64,000 nucleotides of DNA from Sphingobacterium spiritivorum ATCC 33861 (GCF_000143765.1 NZ_GL379770.1:310001-374000); one strand, 5' to 3'. Positions 34,710 to 43,622 are shown, numbered from the stretch's first letter. The notes: generated by a model not told the origin, from the sequence alone. Program-made: numbers and translations.

Positions 34710-35951
34710 ATGGATATGAAGAGTAAAAACACTTTTGGGATTCAATTCGTGTTACGGTTGCCCAAGAACAAGAAAGACGAAATGGCCACTGTTTATGCAA
34801 GGATTACAGTAAACGGCCGTAGAACTGAAATTTCCCTAAAAAGCAAAGTATCGATCAACAATTGGGACGAAGTAAAAGGAAGAGCAAAAGGAAAACGCCA
34901 AGAAATCGTAAAGCTGAACAGCCACATGGAGCAGGTACGCTCCCTTATTTTCGATTGTTATCACCAGTTGGTGCAGCAAAATAAAACCGTTACCATTGAA
35001 GCGGTTAAATCTGTCTACCTAGGCGAGGACATAGAGGAAACAATGACTCTTCTAAAGCTAGTGGAATACCATAAACAAGTGGCAGTAAGTAAACTTGCCC
35101 CCGGTACCATGAAAAATTATTATACCACCGAAACCTATATTCAAAAATTTATAAAACAAAAATATGGAAAAAAAGACATACCGTTGGATGAACTGAACTA
35201 TCGGTTCATTTTGGATTTTGAAAACTTCCTTAATGACTACAAACCTAAAGATCATCATAAGCCCATAAATAATAATGGGGTGATGAAACATATGGAACGT
35301 TTGCGGAAGATGGTCAATTTGGCTGTTACGATGGATTGGCTGGTTAGGGATCCATTTGCCAAATACAAACTTCGGTTTGAAAAGGTAGAAAGAGGCCATT
35401 TGTCAAAAGAGGAGCTAACTGTTTTGCTTAATAAATCCTTTTCAATAGAGCGTCTGCAATCCGTGTCGGACATGTTCATTTTTAGTTGCTATACAGGTCT
35501 TGCTTACATCGACATTTTTAACCTGACCCCCGAAAATATTTCAAAAGGAATCGACGGAAAAGATTGGTTGACGACAAAAAGACAAAAGACCGATACAACG
35601 GTTCGAGTTCCTTTGCTGCCCGAGGCTTCAGATCTTCTTAAGAAGTACAGAGGGCATCCGGTAGCTGAGGCGAATGGAACGATCTTCCCTGTCATATCCA
35701 ACCAGCGAATGAACGGTTATTTAAAAGAGATCGCAGAAATTTGCGGCATCAATAAAAATTTAACGTTCCATCTCGCAAGGCATACTTTTGCTACAACGGT
35801 GACATTAAGCAATGGTGTGCCAATTGAATCGGTGAGTAAAATGCTTGGCCATACATCTATACGTACCACCCAAATTTATGCTAAGGTGTTGGAACATAAG
35901 CTAAGTGAGGATATGCACAAGTTAGAGGTTAGAATGGCTTCCCAGGATTAG
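34710..35951 (+). CDS. IntDOT-like tyrosine recombinase (ICE integrase)
   Basis: A 413-residue protein with an N-terminal arm-binding domain (ATVYARITVNGRRTEISL), a SAM-like core-binding domain at about 110-220 and a C-terminal catalytic domain. Catalytic residues visible are H-x-x-R in HLARHTFATT (His354, Arg357), LGHTSIRTTQIYAKV (His381 and Tyr390), and a Lys in TTKRQKT. The usual first catalytic Arg is replaced by Ala265 in CYTGLAYIDIF, as is common for CTnDOT-type integrases. It would integrate and excise the element at tRNA-Pro. Confidence 0.93.
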   Translation: MDMKSKNTFGIQFVLRLPKNKKDEMATVYARITVNGRRTEISLKSKVSINNWDEVKGRAKGKRQEIVKLNSHMEQVRSLIFDCYHQLVQQNKTVTIEAVKSVYLGEDIEETMTLLKLVEYHKQVAVSKLAPGTMKNYYTTETYIQKFIKQKYGKKDIPLDELNYRFILDFENFLNDYKPKDHHKPINNNGVMKHMERLRKMVNLAVTMDWLVRDPFAKYKLRFEKVERGHLSKEELTVLLNKSFSIERLQSVSDMFIFSCYTGLAYIDIFNLTPENISKGIDGKDWLTTKRQKTDTTVRVPLLPEASDLLKKYRGHPVAEANGTIFPVISNQRMNGYLKEIAEICGINKNLTFHLARHTFATTVTLSNGVPIESVSKMLGHTSIRTTQIYAKVLEHKLSEDMHKLEVRMASQD

Positions 35952-36170
35952 ATACTTCTAGATCATTATTGAAATGAAACGAGGTAAGGTTGTAATTTTA
36001 ATGGATGCAATACTATATGTGTGCCTTTGGACGCCAAATGCAACCACTGACTGCCATGTTGATCAAATTCGTAGATACTTTTGGTTCATTTGTATCCGTA
36101 AAGACAGAAAAGACCATAAATCAATTCTGTTCTAGAGGAGAGAATTTAGAAACATTAAAAAGCAGCGCAA
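35952..36170. other. Spacer between integrase and HTH gene
   Basis: About 220 bases. No convincing coding frame or hairpin; a possible promoter for the HTH gene lies here. Confidence 0.4.
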
Positions 36171-36446
36171 ATGAAAGTAGAACTTATCACTAAAGAAGAC
36201 TTAGATAGCTTTAAAAAGGAACTTCTTGAAGAAATCAGGAGAAATAGACCACATCCGAGAAAAGCCGAAAAGGAGCCTCGGGAATGGCTCAAGAGTTACG
36301 AGATCCGAGAATTATTGGGGATTTCAGCGGGGACACTCCAAAACCTTCGGCTAAACGGAACGTTACCGTTCACGAAAATCGGTGGATTGATGTATTATCG
36401 GTATGAAGATATCCGGAAACTAATGGATGGTGTTGATGGGAGTTAG
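36171..36446 (+). CDS. Excisionase-type helix-turn-helix protein
   Basis: A 91-residue protein. The N-terminal third is a charged helix. The C-terminal half is an HTH_17/MerR-like fold (WLKSYEIRELLGISAGTLQN, then GTLPFTKIGGLMYYRYEDIR). This is the excisionase-family layout common beside Bacteroidota integrases, where such proteins help excision or regulate it. Its position right after the integrase supports this; direct proof is lacking. Confidence 0.8.
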   Translation: MKVELITKEDLDSFKKELLEEIRRNRPHPRKAEKEPREWLKSYEIRELLGISAGTLQNLRLNGTLPFTKIGGLMYYRYEDIRKLMDGVDGS

Positions 36447-36476
36447 GGATTAAAATATTAAAAAATAAATGATATC

Positions 36477-36510
36477 AAGCAGGATTTGACGATCCTGCTT
36501 TTTTTTTGCC
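36477..36510 (+). terminator. Terminator after the HTH gene
   Basis: AAGCAGGAT pairs with ATCCTGCTT around TTGACG, followed by eight Ts. Confidence 0.85.
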
Positions 36511-37105
36511 GGTACTTTTTGCAGCCAAAGCACATTTACCTCCCATAGCAATATCCTCGCAGTAAAAGAGCTTTCCGGCTATTTCTGAAACAGAAATTTT
36601 TAAAAAAAACCTCTCCGCTATTCCCATTTTCAGATATTTTTAAAATCCCTGTTCTGTGGTTTTGAGAACCACACCTTAAGAAAACATTTATCAATCCGAC
36701 GAATTGGAAGTATTATTTCAATTCAAAACAGACCATTTTCTAATGCAATTTTCTCGGCTTCCACATTTCTTTTATTCAAAGAAGCCTGTATGCACTATTG
36801 TCCCATTTCAAGAGCAAAGGTATTTCCGTGTTCTTAACACCGCCAAAAGGTCAAGCAAGTTTGAAAAAAAATCTCCACCCGCTGGGTAGTATTTATTTTT
36901 CAAAACCTTGTGTCGGCTAAACACGAACCTTTTATGCTCGTGAAACGAAACATAGCATACTCCGGCTCTTTGGACGAATAAAAAAAATGTCAGTTATGAA
37001 AATTATAAGCATTAAAAATGGTAATGAAACGAAACAGCACCTCCTCTCATTACCGAATAAATCAGAAAAATTAAATCAAATATCAATCACTAAAAATCAG
37101 CGAAA
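36511..37105. other. 595-bp ICE intergenic region before ssb
   Basis: No gene-like frame. It holds a small hairpin TGTGGTT/AACCACA (36655-36673) and a 12-bp direct repeat TGAAACGAAACA at 36941-36952 and 37025-37036. It probably carries the promoter of the ssb-to-PRTRC gene block and could carry a regulator site. Confidence 0.45.
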
Positions 37106-37498
37106 ATGAACATCACAGGCAGACTGACAAGAAATGCGGAAGTACGCACATTGTCGAACGAAAAACAGGTGGTAAACTTTTCAGTAGCGGTAAACGACAG
37201 CTACCGTAACAAACAGGGCGAACGAGTAGAGCAAACCACCTACTTCGATTGTGCCTACTGGATAACTCCAAACGTGGCAAGGCTACTGACAAAAGGCACT
37301 TTGGTAGAACTCACAGGGCGTGTAAGTCCGAGAGCGTGGGTAAACAAAGACGGAGAACCAAGAGCAGGACTTAATTTCCATACCTCACAAATCAAATTGC
37401 ACGGAGGTAGCAATAGAGCCGAAACCGTACAGGTTACTGCAAAAGCAGAAAACAACAGCATTGCAGGAATATCAACCGAGGACGACCTCCCATTTTAA
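37106..37498 (+). CDS. ssb: Single-stranded DNA-binding protein
   Basis: A 130-residue OB-fold protein: MNITGRLTRNAEVRTLSNEK, VVNFSVAVNDSYRN, and the acidic tip EDDLPF at the C-terminus, which recruits partner proteins in SSB. It is an ICE-borne copy that heads the plus-strand maintenance block and would protect single strands during transfer. Confidence 0.93.
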   Translation: MNITGRLTRNAEVRTLSNEKQVVNFSVAVNDSYRNKQGERVEQTTYFDCAYWITPNVARLLTKGTLVELTGRVSPRAWVNKDGEPRAGLNFHTSQIKLHGGSNRAETVQVTAKAENNSIAGISTEDDLPF

Positions 37499-37541
37499 CA
37501 ACGAATATTCAATCGTTTTTCAACATCAAAATTTTAGCATT

Positions 37542-38615
37542 ATGGCACATAACATCAATTACAACGAGAAAACAGGACGTTATTCATTCTTTAGCGTTCA
37601 GCAAAAAGCGTGGCACGGTCTGGGGCAAATCGTAGAGCAGTACCCCACAAGCGAGGAAGCTATCCGACACGCAGGGTTAGATTACGAGGTAGTCAAATCC
37701 CCTCTGTTTACCAAAGGTTCGGGCATTACCGAAACCGCAGACGGTATCGAGATAGGCAGTAACGAACTGGAAGTACCTAACTGTTTCGCCAACATACGCA
37801 CCGATAACAATGCCGTATTGGGCGTAGTGGGTAAAGATTACCACATCGTACAAAACCGTGAAGCGTTCAGTTTCTTTGATGCTATCGTAGGAGGTGGCGA
37901 GGGTATTCTGTACGAAACCGCAGGGGCATTGGGCAAAGGCGAACGCATTTTTATCACAGCCAAATTGCCCGACTATATCCGTGTAGGCAATGGCGATGAT
38001 GTTACGGAAAAATACATCTTCCTTACCACAAGCCACGACGGAAGCGGAAGTATTACCGCAGCGTTTACGCCTATCCGTATCGTTTGCCAAAACACCCTTA
38101 ACGCTTCATTGCGGAATATGACCAATGTAGTCCGTATCAAGCACACATCGGGAGCAAAACAGCGTATCGAGAATGCACATAGGATAATGGGGTTAGCCAA
38201 CACATTGAGCGACCAGCTACAGGGTATTTTCAATGACTGGACAACGATAAGGGCAACAGACCAAGAGGTCAGAAAGCTAATCCAATTGGCACTATGCCCG
38301 AACAAAGAAACCCTTGAGCTCATCAAAAAAGGTGCTGAAGACGAAATATCAACAATGTTTAAAAATGCCGTGAACGATGCGTTTGCCTATGCAATGACGA
38401 GTGATACGCAACAAATGGACACTACAAAAGGCACATTGTTCGGAGCATACAATGCTGTTACAGGCTACTTCCAAAATGTACGCAATTACAGGGATGACGA
38501 AGCCAAGTTACAGAGTATTGTATTGGGTGGAACGGCTCAAATGAAAGGACAAAAAGCATTTGACCTATGTACAGCCTTTGCGACAGACGGTGCGGAAATC
38601 CTAAACCTCAATTAG
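37542..38615 (+). CDS. DUF932 (phage/plasmid-like) protein
   Basis: About 357 residues. The N-terminus MAHNINYNEKTGRYSFFSVQ followed by KAWHGLGQIVEQYPTSEEAI is typical of DUF932/phage-plasmid-like proteins, which occur on mobile elements and lie near ssb or PRTRC genes. The function is unknown. The start at ATG 37542 fits the family's start and lies 43 bases after ssb. Confidence 0.9.
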   Translation: MAHNINYNEKTGRYSFFSVQQKAWHGLGQIVEQYPTSEEAIRHAGLDYEVVKSPLFTKGSGITETADGIEIGSNELEVPNCFANIRTDNNAVLGVVGKDYHIVQNREAFSFFDAIVGGGEGILYETAGALGKGERIFITAKLPDYIRVGNGDDVTEKYIFLTTSHDGSGSITAAFTPIRIVCQNTLNASLRNMTNVVRIKHTSGAKQRIENAHRIMGLANTLSDQLQGIFNDWTTIRATDQEVRKLIQLALCPNKETLELIKKGAEDEISTMFKNAVNDAFAYAMTSDTQQMDTTKGTLFGAYNAVTGYFQNVRNYRDDEAKLQSIVLGGTAQMKGQKAFDLCTAFATDGAEILNLN

Positions 38616-38621
38616 ATAATC

Positions 38622-38653
38622 ACAGGCTACCGCCACAATCGGTGGTAGCCTGT
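38622..38653 (+). terminator. Hairpin after the DUF932 gene
   Basis: CAGGCTACCGCC pairs with GGTGGTAGCCTG, with one G-T pair. The following bases are TTAAAAAT, not a clean T-run, so it may be an intra-operon attenuating hairpin rather than a full terminator. Confidence 0.5.
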
Positions 38654-38667
38654 TAAAAATAAGTTTT

Positions 38668-38865
38668 ATGAAAGCGATAACAATAGAGGAAGCCAAAAAT
38701 TTGGCGAGAGCCAAGAGCCTTGAAAAGAAGCACAAAGGCGAAAGCGTATTTATCATTTACTGCAATCGTACAGAGCATTTCTATATAGACACGAACGGTT
38801 TAGTACGCCTTTGGGAAAAATTACACGGCTACTATGTAAATGGGGTTTATGCCACCGAAGATTAA
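38668..38865 (+). CDS. Small ICE protein of unknown function (65 aa)
   Basis: Short, basic-to-neutral protein starting MKAITIEEAKNLARAKSLEK with a C-terminal aromatic segment (LWEKLHGYYVNGVY). No family recognised. It lies between DUF932 and the PRTRC cassette in a same-strand run. Confidence 0.55.
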   Translation: MKAITIEEAKNLARAKSLEKKHKGESVFIIYCNRTEHFYIDTNGLVRLWEKLHGYYVNGVYATED

Positions 38866-38890
38866 CGCATAACATTCAAAAGCAGTTACA

Positions 38891-39229
38891 ATGGAAACGA
38901 ACGCCATAGCGATAAAATTTGTCAGCCACGAAGTACCCGAATTGGAAACGCTGAAAACCTCAAAGGTCTATCAGCTAAGGGAAAAACTGAACAAGGGCGA
39001 GAAGCTAAGCCGAGCCGAGAAAAATTGGATTGCGGAAGCGGTAAACCGAAACGCCTTTTTTAACGGGGCAGTTCCCCTAATGGGTTATCGGTTTGGGTTT
39101 GATGATATTCTAAAAACCTATGTAGTGAAGCAGTACGACAGTTGGCAGGAATACAGCGCACCCGACAAAACGAGCCTACGGAGTATAATCTATGGCAGGA
39201 TTGACCAAATAGCAGAAATCAGTCATTAA
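38891..39229 (+). CDS. Small ICE protein of unknown function (112 aa)
   Basis: 112 residues. The middle has KLNKGEKLSRAEKNWIAEAV, a likely helical pair, then VPLMGYRFGFDDILKTYVVK. Resembles small proteins of Bacteroidota conjugative elements, but I cannot name a function. Position within the plus-strand block suggests co-transcription with the PRTRC genes. Confidence 0.55.
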   Translation: METNAIAIKFVSHEVPELETLKTSKVYQLREKLNKGEKLSRAEKNWIAEAVNRNAFFNGAVPLMGYRFGFDDILKTYVVKQYDSWQEYSAPDKTSLRSIIYGRIDQIAEISH

Positions 39230-39247
39230 CACTTAAAGCAATCAAAG

Positions 39248-39472
39248 ATGGAAACAACAGATAGAATTACCAAAGAAACAGACCTTGAAAAGTTTTGCAG
39301 GGAGCGATTTAAGCACTTGACCAATGCACAGCTTGTGGCAAGGGTAAACGGTCTTCCCGATTTTGGTTGGGATGATGAGGGCGTGGAACTGCGAAGAAGG
39401 CATAGGGTATCAAACGGTGCGTTTGACTATGCCTTTAATCATAACACGATGGTAATCCTAAAAGACGATTAA
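39248..39472 (+). CDS. Small ICE protein of unknown function (74 aa)
   Basis: 74 acidic residues (LEKFCRERFKHLTNAQLVAR and later GWDDEGVELRRRHRVSN). No domain recognised. Its stop overlaps the next start by one base (TAATG), so translation is probably coupled. Confidence 0.55.
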   Translation: METTDRITKETDLEKFCRERFKHLTNAQLVARVNGLPDFGWDDEGVELRRRHRVSNGAFDYAFNHNTMVILKDD

Positions 39473-39669
39473 TGATGTACGTAACAGATTTAAACGGTTG
39501 CCAAATCGAAGTAACGGATTTAAAGGAAGCCATAAAAATAGCAGGGCGGTACAAAGAATACCGCCACGAGGACGAGCGTTTTTCCGAGTTCGACAAGAGG
39601 CAAAAAGCCTATTGGGCGGATATGTACGAGAAACTTACAGCCATCAAAGAACAAGTAACAACACATTAA
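39472..39669 (+). CDS. Small ICE protein of unknown function (65 aa)
   Basis: 65 residues, highly charged (EAIKIAGRYKEYRHEDERFS). It starts one base inside the previous stop. It precedes PRTRC protein E by eleven bases and is probably part of the same transcript. A second in-frame ATG three bases on is possible. Confidence 0.55.
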   Translation: MMYVTDLNGCQIEVTDLKEAIKIAGRYKEYRHEDERFSEFDKRQKAYWADMYEKLTAIKEQVTTH

Positions 39670-39680
39670 AACTCACAGCA

Positions 39681-40289
39681 ATGAACACAAATTTTTTCAA
39701 TCAAGTACAGCAGTTGGATTTTACAGGAATATTGCAACTGAACATTTCTAAGGGGATAGAAAACAAACTAATCGTAACAGTATTGCTCAACAATGAGCAA
39801 TGCGGAGATAGTGCGAAAAACCTCATTCCCCCATTGATTTTTAACGCCACTTCGCAGGAGTTTGACGAGGGATTTTTTGAGCAGATAAACGCACCAATTA
39901 AAGCCATATCGGGTTTAATGGTGGATATGGAAGCCTTTATGAAGCAAATGGAAACCGTCAAACTGCAATCCGAAATGGAGAAGCAGAAAACCGAGAAAGC
40001 CAAAAAGGAAAAAGAAACCAAAGACAAGAAGTACAAAGACGGTATGGCAAAGGTGGACGAGTTGGAGAAAGAGGGCAAGTTCCGTGAAGCGTGGATGAAA
40101 GTACCCGACATTACGGAGTTTCCCGAAAAAGCGGACGAGATACGCAAACGCAAAACGTCATTGTCCGACAAGTTCGGGACACCGAGCCTTTTTGGTGGAG
40201 TAACGGAGGAGCAACCCGAACCGCCAAAAACGGAGGAGGTTGCTACCTATTGCCCAATAAATACAACAAACGAAGAAGTAGAATATTAA
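39681..40289 (+). CDS. PRTRC system protein E
   Basis: About 202 residues. The N-terminal LDFTGILQLNISKGIENKLI followed by VTVLLNNEQCGDSAKNLIPP matches PRTRC protein E; a lysine/glutamate-rich coiled-coil-like middle follows (QKTEKAKKEKETKDKKYKDG). The C-terminal half ends in an acidic tail. PRTRC cassettes (ParB-related, ThiF-related) are found on plasmids and ICEs; their job is unknown. I start at ATG 39681, because upstream in-frame sequence belongs to the preceding gene's region. Confidence 0.8.
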   Translation: MNTNFFNQVQQLDFTGILQLNISKGIENKLIVTVLLNNEQCGDSAKNLIPPLIFNATSQEFDEGFFEQINAPIKAISGLMVDMEAFMKQMETVKLQSEMEKQKTEKAKKEKETKDKKYKDGMAKVDELEKEGKFREAWMKVPDITEFPEKADEIRKRKTSLSDKFGTPSLFGGVTEEQPEPPKTEEVATYCPINTTNEEVEY

Positions 40290-40307
40290 CAATTAAAAAC
40301 GAACATT

Positions 40308-40526
40308 ATGTTATTAGCAACAGTATTACCGAGAATTTTCATACTCAAAGATAAAGGACAGGATATTCCATTGACTGACCCCGAACCACGTTGGAGCGTG
40401 GAAGCCGTAATGAATTTCTATGCAAATTCTTATCCGATACTGACCACTGCCAAAGTATCTGCCCCTGTTATCCGTGACGATACAATACAGTACCGATTTG
40501 AGAGTGTAATGGGAACGAAAGGTTAA
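40308..40526 (+). CDS. PRTRC system protein C
   Basis: 72 residues: LPRIFILKDKGQDIPLTDPE and PRWSVEAVMNFYANSYPILT. This is a short, well-conserved PRTRC protein. It lies 18 bases after protein E. Confidence 0.85.
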   Translation: MLLATVLPRIFILKDKGQDIPLTDPEPRWSVEAVMNFYANSYPILTTAKVSAPVIRDDTIQYRFESVMGTKG

Positions 40527-40543
40527 ATCAAAAATCAAAAAAA

Positions 40544-41698
40544 ATGAATTATGCAACGCAATATCATATCGGGCATCATCAAAACCCTACAGCAACCGAA
40601 ACAGAAGACTTTGCACAAACAGTTGGGCGAGTTCGCAGATTGGATGCAAAGACCAAAGAACGCAGACGAAATAAGAAAAGACAAAATGAAATCGGTACCG
40701 ATAACGGTACTACCAATGGTTTTCTAAAATGCTCATTTCTGCCTAAACTGCAAGAAGCACAAACCGTACAGGCTTGTGGAAAATCGGAAAAGACGGAAAG
40801 GGATTTTTATCAGTCCCTTTCCAAATTGGCAGGGCATTACTGTATACAACCTATGCAGTCCAGGCAGTACGGCTATCCCTACAATATCGCTTTAGCTTTG
40901 GATTCCACAGAGGAACAGTTAAGAAAGAAGTTTCGTGATTGGGAAGAACTCCGTTTGATACAGGATAGTAAGAAAACGTATTTCGTAAGTGAAGAACGGT
41001 ACAGTACAGGTGCAACCCTGTATTACATTCCCGTAGTGCCATTGTACCGACTATCTAAGCATCCCAATCGCAAGCAAGCCGTACAGCTATTGCAATCCGT
41101 GTGTGCGTACCTATACCACATTGCAGATGTTCCTTACTATCGACAGGAAAACAGTTATCTGTATTGGATGTATGAAATGGTAACAGAGTGGATTGTAAGC
41201 GATGACGAGAATGAGGACACGACAACGTATTTAAGCGAGATTAGGCAATCAGAACAGATAGGCGAACGTATGGAGCAGAAAATTTACAACAAGCACAATT
41301 TGAGCCGATTTGCAGTCCGTTTAAACTCCTTTAAAATCAAAGACAGCTTTGACCAAGATTGCTACAAACTGGCAAGTGAAGCCTTTGCCTTGTATGAACA
41401 ATACCCGAATGCTACCATAAACCGTAATGCCCTGCCAAGCGGAGAAGCAAGCGAAGAAGATATGGAAAATAGTATAGGTGTGGAAAAGTACGTTTCGTTC
41501 TGTGCCGATGCAAAAGGTATTTTGTTTCAAACACTTTTTGAGAGCGTGAACACCGAGTTGCAAGAATACGGACAAATGGAAGAACCCACCATTGTGAAAA
41601 GGTTTGATGGTAGTGATATTACTGCAAATACCCTTGAATTTGAAAACCGTGTTTTTGCCTTAATTGAGGAATTGATATACATACTGAATAACTTTTAG
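40544..41698 (+). CDS. Unassigned 384-aa protein embedded in the PRTRC cassette
   Basis: 384 residues, no named domain recognised. The N-terminus is basic (TKERRRNKKRQNEIG) and the rest is alternating helix with many Tyr, for example VPLYRLSKHPNRKQAVQLLQ and YQENSYLYWMYEM-like stretches. It is inserted between PRTRC C and B, 17 bases after C. It may stand in for PRTRC protein F, which it could resemble only remotely; I cannot confirm this. Confidence 0.6.
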   Translation: MNYATQYHIGHHQNPTATETEDFAQTVGRVRRLDAKTKERRRNKKRQNEIGTDNGTTNGFLKCSFLPKLQEAQTVQACGKSEKTERDFYQSLSKLAGHYCIQPMQSRQYGYPYNIALALDSTEEQLRKKFRDWEELRLIQDSKKTYFVSEERYSTGATLYYIPVVPLYRLSKHPNRKQAVQLLQSVCAYLYHIADVPYYRQENSYLYWMYEMVTEWIVSDDENEDTTTYLSEIRQSEQIGERMEQKIYNKHNLSRFAVRLNSFKIKDSFDQDCYKLASEAFALYEQYPNATINRNALPSGEASEEDMENSIGVEKYVSFCADAKGILFQTLFESVNTELQEYGQMEEPTIVKRFDGSDITANTLEFENRVFALIEELIYILNNF

Positions 41699-41708
41699 AT
41701 ACTCTAAA

Positions 41709-42422
41709 ATGAAAGATATAACACAAAACTTTGGAACGCTTTACCACCCTTTATCGGCTTTGGTTTTTTACCAAACCAAAGGAAGTAATAGAACCACCTA
41801 TGTAGAGCATTTTGATATGGATAGGAACGGTAATCCAATCAACGCCCATCCTTTGACCGAGAGAGAAGCTAAAGAATTGGCAAAAGCACTCAATACGGAA
41901 AAGGAAAAGAGCAAGGCATTTTTAAAATCTAACGGCATTCTGCCTACCAACGTCCTGCACATTAATCCGAGTGAAAACGGTACGGTACTTTGGTACACCA
42001 AAGCACGAAAAGTCAAAATGTTCTTTACTGAAAGTCTTGAAATACCAAACGGTACGGCGAAAGTACCTGCAATGCTTTGGTATGCAAGCAAACAGAGCCT
42101 TATTGTTTTCGCCCTAGAAAAAGACCGAAGACCTACCGAGAATACCGTATTATTTCACGCACCATTTTTCAATATTTACGAGGACGGACACGTATGTATG
42201 GGAACTGTAGATATCAATATCAAAAATTCTGCTTCGGTTGAAGAATTTATGCAAGCGTGGGAAAGCTACTTTTTTAACAGCTATTTCAGTCACTTGGTAA
42301 ACGAACACAACCCCATAAAAGGAAATTGTGTAAGCCTTTGGAAAGACCTCATCGGCACAGACAAAGCCTTTCCTAAAGATATATTGAAAAAGACAAACAA
42401 GACCATAAAAACGATATTGTAA
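41709..42422 (+). CDS. PRTRC system protein B
   Basis: 237 residues. Landmarks: GTLYHPLSALVFYQTKGSNR, HPLTEREAKELAKALNTEKE, and NTVLFHAPFFNIYEDGHVCM. These fit PRTRC protein B. Its stop overlaps the ThiF start by one base (TAATG), so the two are translationally coupled. Confidence 0.85.
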   Translation: MKDITQNFGTLYHPLSALVFYQTKGSNRTTYVEHFDMDRNGNPINAHPLTEREAKELAKALNTEKEKSKAFLKSNGILPTNVLHINPSENGTVLWYTKARKVKMFFTESLEIPNGTAKVPAMLWYASKQSLIVFALEKDRRPTENTVLFHAPFFNIYEDGHVCMGTVDINIKNSASVEEFMQAWESYFFNSYFSHLVNEHNPIKGNCVSLWKDLIGTDKAFPKDILKKTNKTIKTIL

Positions 42423-43228
42423 TGAGCAAAGAAATTTTAAAAGTCCATTTTACGGACAGCGATTTGATAAATCCTACCAATCCCATAACGGTAAACGTAA
42501 TCGGTGCAGGTGGTACAGGCTCAAAAGTAATGACTGCCTTGCTTGAGATGAACCACAGCCTAAACGAGTTAGGACACGCAGGGTTGTTTATTCGTCTTTG
42601 GGATGATGATGTAATTACCCAAGCCAATTTAGGAAGACAGCGTTTTGCAGAAAGTGAGGTCGGTTTGTACAAATCTGTTGCTATCATTAACCGTATAAAT
42701 CGCTTCTCAGGTACGAACTGGAAAGCGGAAGCAAGGAAATTTGAAAAAGACAATAGCGACAGTTTCCCCGAAAATGCAGGAGCAAGTATTTATATTTCCT
42801 GTGTGGATAGCGTAAAAGCAAGATTTGAAATTGCGGAAATATTAAGTGAATTGAGCAATGGAAGACCCTATTCCAACCGCCCACGTTATTGGTTGGACTT
42901 CGGCAACAGTCAACATACAGGACAAGTTTTACTATCTACCATAGGAAAAATTCGCCAACCCAATTCAGAGAAATATGAAACGGTGGCAAGCCTGCCAATG
43001 GTTACGGATGAATTTGGCGAACTGCTTAAACAATCCGAACTGGAAGACGATACACCGAGCTGTTCCCTTGCCGAAGCGTTGGAAAAGCAGGACTTGTATA
43101 TCAATTCCTCATTGGTTCAGATGGGTTGTTCACTGTTATGGGGTATGTTTAAAAATGGTTTGACACCATACAGGGGATTTTTTCACAACCTGAAAGATTT
43201 CCGAACCCATCCTATAAAAGTCGCCTGA
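42422..43228 (+). CDS. PRTRC system ThiF/E1-like protein
   Basis: 268 residues. The ATP-binding GxGGTGS motif is visible as VIGAGGTGSKVMTALLEM, followed by RLWDDDVITQANLGRQRF and CVDSVKARFEIAEILSEL, all ThiF/MoeB-like. Such E1-like enzymes adenylate the C-terminus of small ubiquitin-like proteins; no such partner with a Gly-Gly tail is obvious here. A CxxC zinc site, common in MoeB, is not seen. Last gene of the cassette. Confidence 0.88.
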   Translation: MSKEILKVHFTDSDLINPTNPITVNVIGAGGTGSKVMTALLEMNHSLNELGHAGLFIRLWDDDVITQANLGRQRFAESEVGLYKSVAIINRINRFSGTNWKAEARKFEKDNSDSFPENAGASIYISCVDSVKARFEIAEILSELSNGRPYSNRPRYWLDFGNSQHTGQVLLSTIGKIRQPNSEKYETVASLPMVTDEFGELLKQSELEDDTPSCSLAEALEKQDLYINSSLVQMGCSLLWGMFKNGLTPYRGFFHNLKDFRTHPIKVA

Positions 43229-43582
43229 TTGGAAAATCGGGCGGCAAAAAGACACTCCCTCCCGATGGTCGGGACAGTCTTTTTGCATAAATCGGAGCAA
43301 CCTCTTTGGCAAAATGGGATGCCTACCCACCATTCATTCCGGCACATTTTACCAAACAGGTTGCGACATTATTTGAGGGATGTTCATTATCCCTTTTGTT
43401 GTTTTAGGGAACTTCTTTTCTTGCCACATTGGCGACCAAAGAAAAGAAGCAAAAGAACGCCGCATTATTTACCGCCACACAGTTATTAATTTTATCAGAT
43501 AATTACCTTGAAGAGCCACAATAACTGGTTAATAATATATTGCCTGCTCAATGCGATTAATAGTTAAAGGAATAACGTATAT
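43229..43582. other. Hairpin-rich gap between PRTRC cassette and defence operon
   Basis: No gene. It carries three strong inverted repeats: GCAAAAAGAC/GTCTTTTTGC (43244-43286, with an inner TCCCGA/TCGGGA), the imperfect 27/24-base repeat at 43297-43364, and CTTCTTTTCTT/AAGAAAAGAAG (43412-43449). This may be an old insertion boundary or a transfer or replication site. Confidence 0.5.
43297..43364. repeat. Imperfect long inverted repeat
   Basis: Left arm 43297-43323 and right arm 43341-43364. Matching blocks are GCAACCT/AGGTTGC, TTTGG/CCAAA, AAAATG/CATTTT and GCC/GGC, with a few mismatches and a 17-base loop. Long enough to form a cruciform or to be bound by a dimeric protein. Confidence 0.55.
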
Positions 43583-43599
43583 TTGACATTATTTGTCAA
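43583..43599 (+). promoter_or_regulatory. Palindromic operator of the XRE regulator
   Basis: TTGACA-TTATT-TGTCAA is a perfect inverted repeat about 24 bases before the XRE start at 43623. It overlaps a TTTG that could be the -33 element, so binding of the XRE protein would block its own operon promoter. Confidence 0.55.
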
Positions 43600-43622
43600 G
43601 TAGAATATTTCAAATACACAAA

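Noticed and set aside
36005..36193. A 62-codon frame before the HTH gene
   Set aside because: It overlaps the HTH start, has no family match and no plausible start signal.
34710..36446. Prophage instead of ICE
   Set aside because: No capsid, terminase or tail genes follow; the tra and PRTRC genes identify a conjugative element.
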